Shown: positions 1 through 7,126 of the stretch, piece by piece
Numbering within the stretch: position 1 is the first letter of the stretch
Layout of the letters: each line of letters begins with the position of its first letter
Assembly (NCBI RefSeq): GCF_040947875.1
Contig: NZ_JBFRXN010000003.1
Span: 124,001-188,000 of the forward strand
DNA length: 64,000 nt
Direction of reading: 5' to 3'
From: Pseudomonas sp. MYb118
Lineage (GTDB): Bacteria; Pseudomonadota; Gammaproteobacteria; Pseudomonadales; Pseudomonadaceae
The notes under the pieces: model-generated
What the model saw: the letters and a program-made list of their open reading frames with translations, nothing else
Told to the model about the DNA's origin: nothing
The model's database searches: none
Position numbers and translations under genes: made by a program

Positions 1-286
1 AGGAAAAGATGTCGATGGTCTGGGTCGACAGCGGGTGCGCGGATTTGATTTCCTCCTCGCTGAGCACCACGTAGCGACCCTTTTCATATTGCACACCCTT
101 GACGATGTGTTCCTTGGTGACTTCCTTGCCGGTCACCTTGTTGACGCGTTTGTAGCCCACAGGGTCCATGCTGCGGCTGTCCAGCCAGTCGAAATCCACG
201 CCCTGGGAGGACGTCGCCGAGACCAGCGCCACGGGGATATGCACCAGCCCGAAACTGATTGCGCCTTTCCAGATTGCCCGTGCCAT
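1..286 (-). CDS. ku: Non-homologous end-joining protein Ku (5' part, runs off the window)
   Basis: The minus strand from the ATG at 286 encodes 95 residues beginning MARAIWKGAISFGLVHIPV, the characteristic start of bacterial Ku, followed by DFDWLDSRSMDPVGYKRVNK and a KGVQYEKGRYVVL segment of the Ku core beta-barrel. Bacterial Ku forms a homodimeric ring that binds double-strand DNA ends and recruits the ligase LigD for non-homologous end joining in the cytoplasm. Only about a third of the usual 270-300 residues lies in the window; the 3' part is off the left edge. No LigD gene is visible here. Identification rests on the N-terminal signature, which is distinctive. Confidence 0.9.
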   Translation of the reverse strand, partial: MARAIWKGAISFGLVHIPVALVSATSSQGVDFDWLDSRSMDPVGYKRVNKVTGKEVTKEHIVKGVQYEKGRYVVLSEEEIKSAHPLSTQTIDIFS

Positions 287-433
287 GGTCGTCTACTCGC
301 GAGTGATGATCAGGTGACCCGCGGCCCGGCGCAAAAGTTTCAGCGGCGTGCAGCTCGGGCCGGCCGGGGGCTCAACTTCGTGTTACATGTTGCCGGCAAG
401 GTTTGGGTTAACAAAAGCGAACCCTGGGCGTAG

Positions 434-457
434 CGTGATATCGAAGGCTTTATCACG
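434..457. promoter_or_regulatory. 7-bp inverted repeat upstream of the small secreted protein gene
   Basis: CGTGATA at 434-440 and TATCACG at 451-457 form a perfect inverted repeat with a 10-base spacer, ending a few bases before the ribosome-binding region of the gene at 472. It could be an operator or an RNA hairpin at the start of the message. No regulator can be assigned. Confidence 0.35.
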
Positions 458-471
458 TAGCGAGGCGTCCC

Positions 472-822
472 ATGAACCGATTTGCGCTTGGCCTCGTGGC
501 GATGGCATTGACTGGCGCACTGAGCACGCTCGCCCAGGCGCAAGTCCCATCGCCCGCCAACCCGGTGTTGCTGGCCCAAAGCCCCACGGGAGCCACCAGC
601 AACCCCTACAACAGCCCGATTCGCCGGGCCAACCCCAACAGCATGCAGGGCACCCAGCCCAGTGCGCCGACGATTCGCGGGCCCAATACCGTGCCGGTGC
701 CCCGGCCGCCGACGCTGGACAATGGCGGCATAGGCAACCGTTACCCGCAGGATCGCACCGTCCCTGCCAGCCCACCGAAATTCATCCCCAACCCGCCATC
801 TCGCGATGCGAACACCCGTTAA
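472..822 (+). CDS. Small secreted proline-rich protein of unknown function
   Basis: A 116-residue protein with a clear Sec signal peptide (MNRFALGLVAMALTGALSTLAQA, cleavage expected after AQA near residue 23). The mature part is about 93 residues, very rich in Pro, Asn, Ser and Arg (for example NPYNSPIRRANPNS and PVPRPPTLDNGGIG), with no recognisable fold or catalytic motif, so it is probably disordered and periplasmic or secreted. It lies 18 bp upstream of the sugar dehydrogenase gene and is likely co-transcribed with it. I do not recognise a named family. The signal peptide and the tight spacing support it as a real gene. Confidence 0.75.
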   Translation: MNRFALGLVAMALTGALSTLAQAQVPSPANPVLLAQSPTGATSNPYNSPIRRANPNSMQGTQPSAPTIRGPNTVPVPRPPTLDNGGIGNRYPQDRTVPASPPKFIPNPPSRDANTR

Positions 823-840
823 TCACAAAAGGAATCGTGC

Positions 841-1992
841 ATGCTGCGTAAAACCCTGTTGGCTACCTTCTGCGCCAGCGTCCTGATCGGCGCTGGCATG
901 CCCGCATTCGCGGCAACCTCCCAGTCACTCAAAAGCGAGCAGGGCACCCTTGAGGTCACGCCGATTGCCAAGGGCCTGGATCACCCCTGGGCCCTGGCTT
1001 TCCTGCCGGACCAGAAGGGCATGCTGGTGACCGAAAAGTCCGGCAACCTGCGCGTGGTGACGGCCGACGGCAAGCTTTCGGCGCCCATCAGCGGCGTACC
1101 GAAGGTCTGGGCCCGGAGCCAGGGTGGTCTGCTCGACGTAGTGCTGTCGCCGGACTTTGCGCAGGACCGCACCGTTTACCTGTCCTACGCCGAGGGCGGT
1201 GGCGAAGGCGGCACAGCGGGCACGGCGGTGGGGCGCGGGCAGTTGTCGGCAGATCTGACCCAGCTGAACAACTTCAAAGTGATCTTCCGCCAGGAGCCCA
1301 AGCTCTCCACCGGCAACCATTTCGGCTCGCGCCTGGTGTTCGACCGCGATGGCTACCTGTTCATTTCCCTGGGCGAAAACAACGACCGGCCCACCGCCCA
1401 GGACCTCGACAAGCTGCAAGGCAAGATCGTGCGCATCTACCCCGATGGCAAGGTGCCCGACGACAACCCCTTCGTGGGTCAGTCCGGCGTGCGTCCGGAA
1501 ATCTGGTCCTATGGCCAGCGCAACCCGCAGGGCATGGCGCTCAACCCGTGGACCGGCGTGCTCTGGGAAAACGAACACGGCCCCAAGGGCGGCGATGAAC
1601 TGAACATCATTGAGCGCGGCAAGAACTACGGCTGGCCGCTGGCGACCCACGGCATCAACTATTCCGGGCTGGCGATCCCCGAAGCCAAGGGCAAGAAAGC
1701 CGAAGGCACGATCGCGCCGCACCACGTCTGGGAAAAGTCCCCGGGCCTGAGCGGCATGGCCTTCTACGACGCAGACCGCTTCAAACCGTGGCAGCACAAC
1801 GTGTTCATTGGCGCTCTGGCGACCCAGGAGCTGATTCGCCTGCAATTCGACGGCGACCGCGTGGTGCACGAAGAGCGCCTGATGGGCGAGCTGAACCAGC
1901 GCATCCGCGACGTGCGGCAGGGGCCGGATGGTTATCTGTATGTGCTGACGGATGACAGTGATGGGGTGTTGTACCGCGTGGGTTTGAAGTAA
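841..1992 (+). CDS. PQQ-dependent aldose sugar dehydrogenase (soluble glucose dehydrogenase family)
   Basis: 383 residues with a signal peptide ending AFA-A near residue 25. The mature protein follows the six-bladed propeller family of soluble PQQ aldose dehydrogenases (YliI/Asd): LDHPWALAFLPD near the start, the GNHFGSRLVFDRDGYLFIS blade with the catalytic-base-type His, then WSYGQRNPQGMALNP, ENEHGPKGGDELN and GKNYGWP, all typical motifs. The family oxidises aldoses to lactones in the periplasm with PQQ and calcium, passing electrons to the respiratory chain. Length matches the family. It is the second gene of a likely two-gene unit with the secreted protein upstream; a REPIN follows the stop by 8 bp. 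The physiological sugar cannot be read from sequence. Confidence 0.9.
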   Translation: MLRKTLLATFCASVLIGAGMPAFAATSQSLKSEQGTLEVTPIAKGLDHPWALAFLPDQKGMLVTEKSGNLRVVTADGKLSAPISGVPKVWARSQGGLLDVVLSPDFAQDRTVYLSYAEGGGEGGTAGTAVGRGQLSADLTQLNNFKVIFRQEPKLSTGNHFGSRLVFDRDGYLFISLGENNDRPTAQDLDKLQGKIVRIYPDGKVPDDNPFVGQSGVRPEIWSYGQRNPQGMALNPWTGVLWENEHGPKGGDELNIIERGKNYGWPLATHGINYSGLAIPEAKGKKAEGTIAPHHVWEKSPGLSGMAFYDADRFKPWQHNVFIGALATQELIRLQFDGDRVVHEERLMGELNQRIRDVRQGPDGYLYVLTDDSDGVLYRVGLK

Positions 1993-2000
1993 CCGAACCC

Positions 2001-2104
2001 CTGTAGGAGCGAGCTTGCTCGCGATAGCGGCGTATCAGTCAATGTTGATGTGTCTGACACACCGCTATCGCGAGCAATCGAGCGTCGACCGGCTGCTCCT
2101 ACAG
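2001..2104. repeat. REPIN (inverted REP pair), right half altered
   Basis: A left REP (CTGTAGGAGCGAGCTTGCTC, 2001-2020) and an inverted right REP (from GCTATCGCGAGCA to CTCCTACAG) flank an approximately 30-bp loop. The right half carries an irregular stretch (CAATCGAGCGTCGACCGGC) where other copies have CAAGCTCG, so this copy is degenerate. Confidence 0.85.
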
Positions 2105-2112
2105 GTGTGGCG

Positions 2113-2559
2113 TTAGATGCACTTTTGCAGGCGCCACGCATCGGTGTGGTCCTGGTAATAGCCATGGCGCAGGGCAAAGCGCCGGTAGCCGTTGCGCTCG
2201 TACAGCGCCAGCGCCGCCGGGTTATCGACGCGTACCTCCAGGCGCAACACACCACAGCCGTGCGCCGCGGCACAGGTTTCCAGGTGTGCCAGCAACCGCC
2301 TGCCCAACCCGCCGCCACGTGCCTGCTCGGCGATGGCAATCGAATACAGGCGCGCCACCGTGCCACCCCGACGAAACAGCAGCATCGCATAGCCGAGCAA
2401 TGGCTCGTCCTGGGCCAGCACCCACAGTTGCCCATGGCCCCGATGGATCAGCCGGTGAAAGCTGCGACGGCTCAGCCGATCAGTGCTGAAGCATTGCTGT
2501 TCCAGCGCCAGCAACGCCGGCAGATCCTCTACAACCGCCAAGCGAAAAACAGTACTCAT
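2113..2559 (-). CDS. GNAT-family N-acetyltransferase
   Basis: 148 residues from the ATG at 2559 (MSTVFRLAVVEDLPALLAL). The reading frame extends upstream, but GGCGG just before this ATG and the GNAT fold beginning at FRLAVVEDLPALLALE fix the start. The acetyl-CoA site appears as ARLYSIAIAEQARGGGLGRRLL (the R/Q-x-x-G-x-G/A loop) near residues 80-100, and the C-terminal NPAALALYERNGYRR motif is typical of RimI-like members. It is divergent from, and 92 bp away from, a RimK-like ATP-grasp gene. Fusion or adjacency of GNATs with this ATP-grasp class suggests that it acetylates an amine of the ligase product or of a shared target. The substrate is unknown. Confidence 0.85.
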   Translation of the reverse strand: MSTVFRLAVVEDLPALLALEQQCFSTDRLSRRSFHRLIHRGHGQLWVLAQDEPLLGYAMLLFRRGGTVARLYSIAIAEQARGGGLGRRLLAHLETCAAAHGCGVLRLEVRVDNPAALALYERNGYRRFALRHGYYQDHTDAWRLQKCI

Positions 2560-2651
2560 ATGACCGCCGTAAAAGTTGCGTAACGAAACGAGACTTTCGA
2601 AAAAGTTCGTGCTTAATAGCAATGGTCTTGTTCTCCAACGGATCAATCACT

Positions 2652-4226
2652 ATGTCAGCGGTACAGGGTCATTGGCGCGAAGTATCCGGGCAAAGTTTGC
2701 CGGCAGCAACTTATTTAAACCCAGGTGTGAGAACTTCCAGTCAACTGATGATCATCGTCGAACGCAAGGAAGACTGGGCGTCTTACTTTCCCAGCGAAGA
2801 CATTGTCAGCGCCCAGGAATACCTCGAACAGACCCGTGACACCGACCAGGGCAAACGGGTCCAGGTGATCAACCTGTGCCGCAGCTACAAGTACCTGGGC
2901 CACGGCTATTACTGCTCGTTGCTGGCCGAGGCGCGGGGGCACAAGGTGATTCCGTCGGTGCGGACCATCAGTGAGCTGACGCGCAAATCGTTGTACGGCC
3001 TGGCGCTGGACGATCTGGATAAAACCCTGGAAAAAGCCCTCAGTCATCATCTTTACAGCGACACCGAAGGTTTTACCCTGACGCTTTATTTTGGTCAGAC
3101 GCATATCGAGCCACTTCAGGATCTGGCCCGGCAATTGTTTGAAGTCTTTCCATGCCCGATTCTGTTAGTTGAGTTTCGCCGAACTAACGGTTGGCACATC
3201 GAAGGCATAAAGTCCGGCGCGTTGCACAAGTTGCGCGAAGACCAGGAAGATCAATTCGCCCACTCGCTCGACAGTTTCAGTCGCAAGATCTGGCGCATGC
3301 CGCGCTCACGGCGGGTGGCCCGTTATGACCTGGCGATCCTGCATGACCCGCAGGAAGCGTTGCCGCCGTCCAACCCGAGGGCCCTGGACAATTTCGTACG
3401 GGTCGGCAAGACACTGGGTATCGACGTCGAGCTGATCGAGCGCAAGGACTACGCGCGCATCGCCGAATACGACGGCTTGCTGATCCGCGAGACGACCAGC
3501 GTCGACAACCACACCTACCGTTTCGCCAAGAAAGCCGAAAGCGAAGGGCTGGTGGTGATGGACGACCCGACCTCGATCCTGCGTTGCACCAACAAGGTCT
3601 ACCTGACCGACCTGCTCAAAAGCCATCAACTGGGCATGCCGGCCACCGAAATCCTCTACAAGGAACGACCGCAGGACGTCGAGCGCGTCGGCGAGCGCCT
3701 GGGTTTTCCGCTGGTGCTGAAGATCCCCGACGGCTGTTTTTCCCGCGGGGTGATCAAGGTCGAAAGCCAGCAAGCCTTGCTCGAAGCGACCGCCGAATTG
3801 TTCGAGCATTCGGTGCTGTTGCTGGCCCAGGAGTTTTTCTACACCGAGTACGACTGGCGCATTGGCGTGCTCAACCGCAAGCCGATCTTCGCCTGCCAAT
3901 ACTTCATGTCCAGGGGCCATTGGCAGATCTACAACCACAAGGCCAAGGGCCAGGACATCAACGGTGAATGCCGCACCCTGGCGGTCCACGAAGCGCCGCG
4001 TGCCGTGGTGGAACTGGCGGTGAAGACCGCCAACCTGATCGGCGATGGCCTCTACGGCGTGGACCTCAAACAGTCCGGCGACAAGGTGGTGGTGATCGAA
4101 GTCAACGACAACCCGAACCTGGACGCCGGCATCGAAGACGCCTATCTGCAAGACGACCTGTACTCGCTGGTGCTGGAAGAGTTCGTGCGCCGCCTGGAAC
4201 TCAAGCGCCGCGGCCAGGCCTGGTGA
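2652..4226 (+). CDS. RimK-like ATP-grasp ligase with RLAN N-terminal domain
   Basis: About 524 residues from the ATG at 2652 (MSAVQGHWREVSG). An ATG at 2748 (MIIVERKEDW) is a serious alternative because neither has a strong ribosome-binding site. Residues ~35-210 match the RLAN-type alpha/beta domain found fused to RimK-like enzymes (YKYLGHGYYCSLLAEARGHKVIP). The C-terminal ~300 residues are an ATP-grasp: FPLVLKIPDGCFSRGVIKV (lysine and flexible loop), LLAQEFFYTEYDWRIGVL, and the metal site VVVIEVNDNPNLDAGIED. ATP-grasp enzymes of this class join a carboxylate to an amine through an acyl-phosphate, usually adding amino acids to a peptide or protein. It lies 7 bp upstream of the CorA-like gene, so the two are co-transcribed. 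The substrate is not known. Confidence 0.88.
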   Translation: MSAVQGHWREVSGQSLPAATYLNPGVRTSSQLMIIVERKEDWASYFPSEDIVSAQEYLEQTRDTDQGKRVQVINLCRSYKYLGHGYYCSLLAEARGHKVIPSVRTISELTRKSLYGLALDDLDKTLEKALSHHLYSDTEGFTLTLYFGQTHIEPLQDLARQLFEVFPCPILLVEFRRTNGWHIEGIKSGALHKLREDQEDQFAHSLDSFSRKIWRMPRSRRVARYDLAILHDPQEALPPSNPRALDNFVRVGKTLGIDVELIERKDYARIAEYDGLLIRETTSVDNHTYRFAKKAESEGLVVMDDPTSILRCTNKVYLTDLLKSHQLGMPATEILYKERPQDVERVGERLGFPLVLKIPDGCFSRGVIKVESQQALLEATAELFEHSVLLLAQEFFYTEYDWRIGVLNRKPIFACQYFMSRGHWQIYNHKAKGQDINGECRTLAVHEAPRAVVELAVKTANLIGDGLYGVDLKQSGDKVVVIEVNDNPNLDAGIEDAYLQDDLYSLVLEEFVRRLELKRRGQAW

Positions 4227-4233
4227 GCGGTCG

Positions 4234-5157
4234 ATGATCAAGAGCTTTCAACTCCATCACGGCGCGTTGCAGGCGGTCGAGCGCCTGGACGCCGAAGTCA
4301 TGCTGTTCAGCAACCCGGATGCCGCCGAGCGCGACTTGCTGCACAGCCATTTCAAGCTCGATGAACACGCGTTGGCTTCGGCACTGGACCCGGACGAGGT
4401 GTCGCGCATCGAGTTTCACCCCGACAACCTGTTCCTGATCTGGAAGCGCCCGGAGAATTACTCCGGCGCCGACAGCCTGGCGTTCGAAGTGTCGTCCTGC
4501 GGCCTGCTGTTCAGCACCCAGCGTCTGCTGGTGATTGCCACCGATGATTCGCCCCTGCATGGCCTGGGCACCCGCCAGCGTCTGAACACGCCGCTGGATG
4601 TGCTGCTGGATTTGCTGTTCAACAACATCCATCACTACCTGGGGCACCTCAAGGTCATCAAGCTGGTCGCACGGGAGTTGCAGCAAAAATTCAACCGCTC
4701 GATGCAGAACCAGCATCTGATCCAGATGTTCAACCTGAGCGAAAGCCTGATCTATTACATCAACGCAATTCACAGCAACGGCGCGGTCCTGACCCGCCTG
4801 CGCAATCACGCCGAAAAACAACGCTTCAGCGCCGAAGCGATCAGCCTGATCGACGACCTGATCATCGAAAACAACCAGTGTTACAAGCAGGCGGAAATCT
4901 ATTCCACGGTGTTCTCTGGGCTGATTGAGGCCCGCGGCAACCTGATGAACAACAGCATGAACAACCTGCTGCGCAAGCTGACGCTGATCAACGTGGTGTT
5001 CCTGCCGCTCAACCTGATCGCCAGCATCGGCGGCATGTCCGAGTTCAGCATGATGACCGCGGGCACGCCGTGGTGGATTTCCTACCCGTTGTTCCTCGGC
5101 GCGATGATGGCGGGTGCCGGGGTGATGGTGCTGGGGTTGCGGCGGTTGGCCAAATGA
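4234..5157 (+). CDS. CorA-family divalent cation transporter with GMS in place of GMN
   Basis: 307 residues starting 7 bp after the ATP-grasp stop. A long cytoplasmic N-terminal domain (about 245 residues, helical in its second half) is followed by two C-terminal membrane helices, NVVFLPLNLIASIGGMS and WWISYPLFLGAMMAGAGVMV, which is the CorA topology. CorA proteins are homopentameric channels for Mg2+, Co2+ or Zn2+. The signature at the end of the first helix is normally (Y)GMN; here it is GGMSEF, so the Asn of the selectivity filter is replaced by Ser. This, with the unusual neighbours, makes the transported ion uncertain. It ends 14 bp before a REPIN that may act as transcript terminator. 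Confidence 0.85.
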   Translation: MIKSFQLHHGALQAVERLDAEVMLFSNPDAAERDLLHSHFKLDEHALASALDPDEVSRIEFHPDNLFLIWKRPENYSGADSLAFEVSSCGLLFSTQRLLVIATDDSPLHGLGTRQRLNTPLDVLLDLLFNNIHHYLGHLKVIKLVARELQQKFNRSMQNQHLIQMFNLSESLIYYINAIHSNGAVLTRLRNHAEKQRFSAEAISLIDDLIIENNQCYKQAEIYSTVFSGLIEARGNLMNNSMNNLLRKLTLINVVFLPLNLIASIGGMSEFSMMTAGTPWWISYPLFLGAMMAGAGVMVLGLRRLAK

Positions 5158-5170
5158 TTCCACGCCGTCC

Positions 5171-5260
5171 CTGTAGGAGCGAGCTTGCTCGCGATGACGG
5201 AGTATCAGTCAATATTGATGTGTCTGACACACCGCATCGCGAGCAAGCTCGCTCCTACAG
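5171..5260. repeat. REPIN
   Basis: An inverted pair of REP sequences (CTGTAGGAGCGAGCTTGCTC at the left, GAGCAAGCTCGCTCCTACAG at the right) around a ~40-bp loop, between the CorA-like gene and the ilvA leader region. Confidence 0.92.
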
Positions 5261-5271
5261 GGTCGGCAGTG

Positions 5272-5301
5272 TTGACATATTGAGGATTACCCAGCTAACT
5301 T
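5272..5301 (+). promoter_or_regulatory. Candidate sigma-70 promoter of the ilvA leader transcript
   Basis: TTGACA at 5272-5277 is a perfect -35 box. TAACTT at 5296-5301 is a plausible -10 at 18-bp spacing. If correct, transcription would begin about 5308, at or just before the ATG of the leader peptide (5309), implying a leaderless or nearly leaderless leader mRNA. The -10 match is only moderate. Confidence 0.45.
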
Positions 5302-5308
5302 CACCCCC

Positions 5309-5374
5309 ATGACTTCCACCGTACTGCGCTGCCAGCCAAGCATTATTACCGCCATTCCTCATATGGCGGGCTAG
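5309..5374 (+). CDS. Ile/Thr-containing leader peptide of ilvA (attenuator peptide)
   Basis: A 21-codon ORF starting MTSTVLRC and ending PSIITAIPHMAG, followed by TAG. It contains three Ile codons in a five-codon stretch (5342, 5345, 5354), three Thr, one Val and one Leu, and lies directly upstream of a factor-independent terminator in front of threonine deaminase. The last codons contain GGCGGG (5365-5370), complementary to the left arm CCCGCC (5395-5400) of the terminator. Ribosome stalling at the Ile codons would free GGCGGG to form an antiterminator; a ribosome reaching the stop codon would cover it and let the terminator form. This is the classical attenuation layout, inferred from sequence. 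No clear ribosome-binding site precedes the ATG. Confidence 0.7.
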   Translation: MTSTVLRCQPSIITAIPHMAG

Positions 5375-5392
5375 CTCACGACTGCAGCACCC

Positions 5393-5416
5393 AACCCGCC
5401 CTAGAGGCGGGTTTTT
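5393..5416 (+). terminator. Attenuator terminator of ilvA
   Basis: AACCCGCC (5393-5400), loop CTAGA, GGCGGGTT (5406-5413) followed by a T run to 5416: a compact factor-independent terminator located between the leader peptide stop and the ilvA ribosome-binding site AGGAGA. Its left arm can alternatively pair with GGCGGG in the leader ORF. Confidence 0.8.
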
Positions 5417-5458
5417 ACTTTCTGTCTCCGGGGTTTTCAAACGTGTCAGGAGACGACC

Positions 5459-6466
5459 ATGCCCACCACGCTCGCCCAGCAGACCCTGCTTGAGCACTAT
5501 GTGAAAAAGATCCTCGCCGCGCCGGTCTACGAGCTGGCGGTGCGCACGCCCTTGCAGGAGGCGCCGGCATTGTCCGAGGCGCTGGGCAACCGGATTCTGC
5601 TCAAGCGCGAGGACTTGCAACCGACCTTTTCCTTCAAGATCCGCGGTGCCTACAACAAGCTGGTGCAACTCGGCGAAGAACAGAAGTCCCGCGGCGTGAT
5701 CACCGCATCGGCCGGCAACCATGCCCAGGGTGTGGCACTGGCCGCGCGGGAACTGGGGATCGCGGCGACCATCGTCATGCCCAGCACCACGCCGCAGTTG
5801 AAGGTGATAGGCGTGCGCAGCCGTGGCGCCGAGGCGGTGCTGCACGGGGAGAGTTTTCCGTTTGCGCTGGCGTATGCGCTGGAGCTGGCCGAACGCACCG
5901 GGCGTACCTTCGTTTCGCCGTTCGACGACCCGGACGTGATCGCCGGGCAGGGCACCGTGGCCATGGAAATCCTGCGCCAGCACCAGGGCGAGCTGGATGC
6001 GATCTTCGTTCCGGTGGGCGGTGGCGGGTTGATTGCGGGCATCGCGGCGTACGTCAAATACCTGCGCCCCGAGGTGCGCATCATCGCCGTCGAGTCGGAG
6101 CATTCGGCGTGCCTGCAAGCGGCGATGAACGCCGGCGAGCGGACGGTGCTGCCCAGTGTCGGCACCTTCGCCGATGGCGTGGCTGTGGCGCAGATCGGTG
6201 CCTTCGGCTTTGAGGTGTGCCAATTCTGCGTCGATGAAGTGCTGACCGTCAGCAACGATGAGCTGTGCGCGGCGATCAAGAACATCTACGACGACACCCG
6301 TTCGATCACCGAGCCTTCCGGCGCGCTGGCCGTGGCCGGGATCAAAAAGTACGTGGCCCGCCACGGCGTCCAGGGGCAGACACTGATCGCCATCGACTCG
6401 GGAGCCAACATCAACTTCGACAGCTTGGGCCATGTAGCGGAGCGTGCGGCCCTGGAGGCCGTTTAG
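5459..6466 (+). CDS. ilvA: Threonine ammonia-lyase, catalytic domain only
   Basis: 335 residues, ATG at 5459 preceded by AGGAGA. PLP fold type II: the Schiff-base lysine motif SFKIRGAYNKL (near residues 59-69), ASAGNHAQGVA, the glycine loop VPVGGGGLIAGIA and SGANINF near the C-terminus. It converts threonine to 2-oxobutyrate, the first committed step of isoleucine synthesis. Sequence is of the biosynthetic IlvA type (LPSVGTFADGVAV, EPSGALAVAGIKKY), but the usual enzyme is about 500 residues with C-terminal ACT-like allosteric domains. This one stops right at the catalytic/regulatory boundary (HVAERAALEAV) and a REPIN follows 16 bp later. Ile feedback through the ACT-like domain is therefore not expected; attenuation may substitute. 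Confidence 0.9.
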   Translation: MPTTLAQQTLLEHYVKKILAAPVYELAVRTPLQEAPALSEALGNRILLKREDLQPTFSFKIRGAYNKLVQLGEEQKSRGVITASAGNHAQGVALAARELGIAATIVMPSTTPQLKVIGVRSRGAEAVLHGESFPFALAYALELAERTGRTFVSPFDDPDVIAGQGTVAMEILRQHQGELDAIFVPVGGGGLIAGIAAYVKYLRPEVRIIAVESEHSACLQAAMNAGERTVLPSVGTFADGVAVAQIGAFGFEVCQFCVDEVLTVSNDELCAAIKNIYDDTRSITEPSGALAVAGIKKYVARHGVQGQTLIAIDSGANINFDSLGHVAERAALEAV

Positions 6467-6482
6467 AACAGCCCGCAATCCC

Positions 6483-6574
6483 CTGTGGGAGCGGGCTTGC
6501 TCGCGATAGCGGTGGGTCAGTTAGCACATATGTTGGCAGGTACACCGCCATCGCGAGCAAGCCCGCTCCCACAG
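6483..6574. repeat. REPIN
   Basis: An inverted REP pair (CTGTGGGAGCGGGCTTGCTC left, GAGCAAGCCCGCTCCCACAG right) just downstream of the short ilvA, at the place where the regulatory-domain coding sequence would otherwise lie. Confidence 0.92.
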
Positions 6575-6584
6575 GCCTGCGCGT

Positions 6585-6625
6585 TGCAATTTGCAGGCGT
6601 AAAAACCGGCATTCCTGCAATTTGC
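6585..6625. promoter_or_regulatory. Two TGCAATTTGCA boxes exactly 30 bp apart
   Basis: The near-palindrome TGCAATTTGCA occurs at 6585-6595 and 6615-6625, in the same orientation and 30 bp (about three helical turns) apart, about 170 bp upstream of the DUF1652 gene. This is the pattern of a cooperative operator, but no regulator can be named. Confidence 0.35.
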
Positions 6626-6791
6626 ATGATGGCCTTTAGGGTTGGCCCGCCTAACCCGTTGATTTGCCGATGAGCTGCACAGCGAAATCCGGGGCATGTT
6701 TTATGCTGTAGCTGTCTGTAAAAACTGGCCGGGTTTTACAGAGTCAGTCCTTAACCATATCTGGCTGTCGCACACTCAGGAGAGGGTCGTC

Positions 6792-7058
6792 ATGTTTCTG
6801 TCTGCCTTGGAACTTCGCAACATCATCGAAAGCAGTTTTCTCCCCAAACGCTGCCAATGCACACTGTCTTCGGACTTGTTGATGTCCGTCAAAGTGTTTG
6901 CCGACGGGCAGACTGACCAGGTGGATTTGTTCGTGAGCGGCATCGACGCCACCGCGCTCAACAGTTGCCGGGAAATCAACAACCTGATCGCCGGGCTGCG
7001 TTCGGGCATACCGCAGCCCATGGACACGGCGCAGCATTCGAACTATCAGTCGCTGTAA
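6792..7058 (+). CDS. DUF1652 domain protein
   Basis: 88 residues, ATG at 6792 with the ribosome-binding site AGGAGAG. The sequence MFLSALELRNIIESSFLPKR followed by C-x-C and SVKVFADG...DLFVSGID is the DUF1652 family, small cytoplasmic proteins nearly restricted to Pseudomonas and usually present in several copies per genome. Family length is 80-100 residues, so this is complete. Function is unknown; no catalytic or membrane feature is visible. It stands alone, convergent with the DUF2790 gene. The reading frame continues upstream to 6696 but that part lacks a ribosome-binding site and family similarity. Confidence 0.8.
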   Translation: MFLSALELRNIIESSFLPKRCQCTLSSDLLMSVKVFADGQTDQVDLFVSGIDATALNSCREINNLIAGLRSGIPQPMDTAQHSNYQSL

Positions 7059-7080
7059 CCTGCTTTTTTTCGTTTCAATG

Positions 7081-7106
7081 CGGGTCTGGCTGCGTCGCCA
7101 GACCCG
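7081..7106. terminator. Hairpin between convergent genes (possible bidirectional terminator)
   Basis: CGGGTCTGGC (7081-7090), loop TGCGTC, GCCAGACCCG (7097-7106) is a perfect 10-bp stem between the stop codons of two convergent genes. There is no U tract directly after the stem on either strand, so it may serve as a transcript-end stabiliser or a weak terminator. Confidence 0.5.
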
Positions 7107-7126
7107 TTGTCGTTGGCCGCGTAAAA

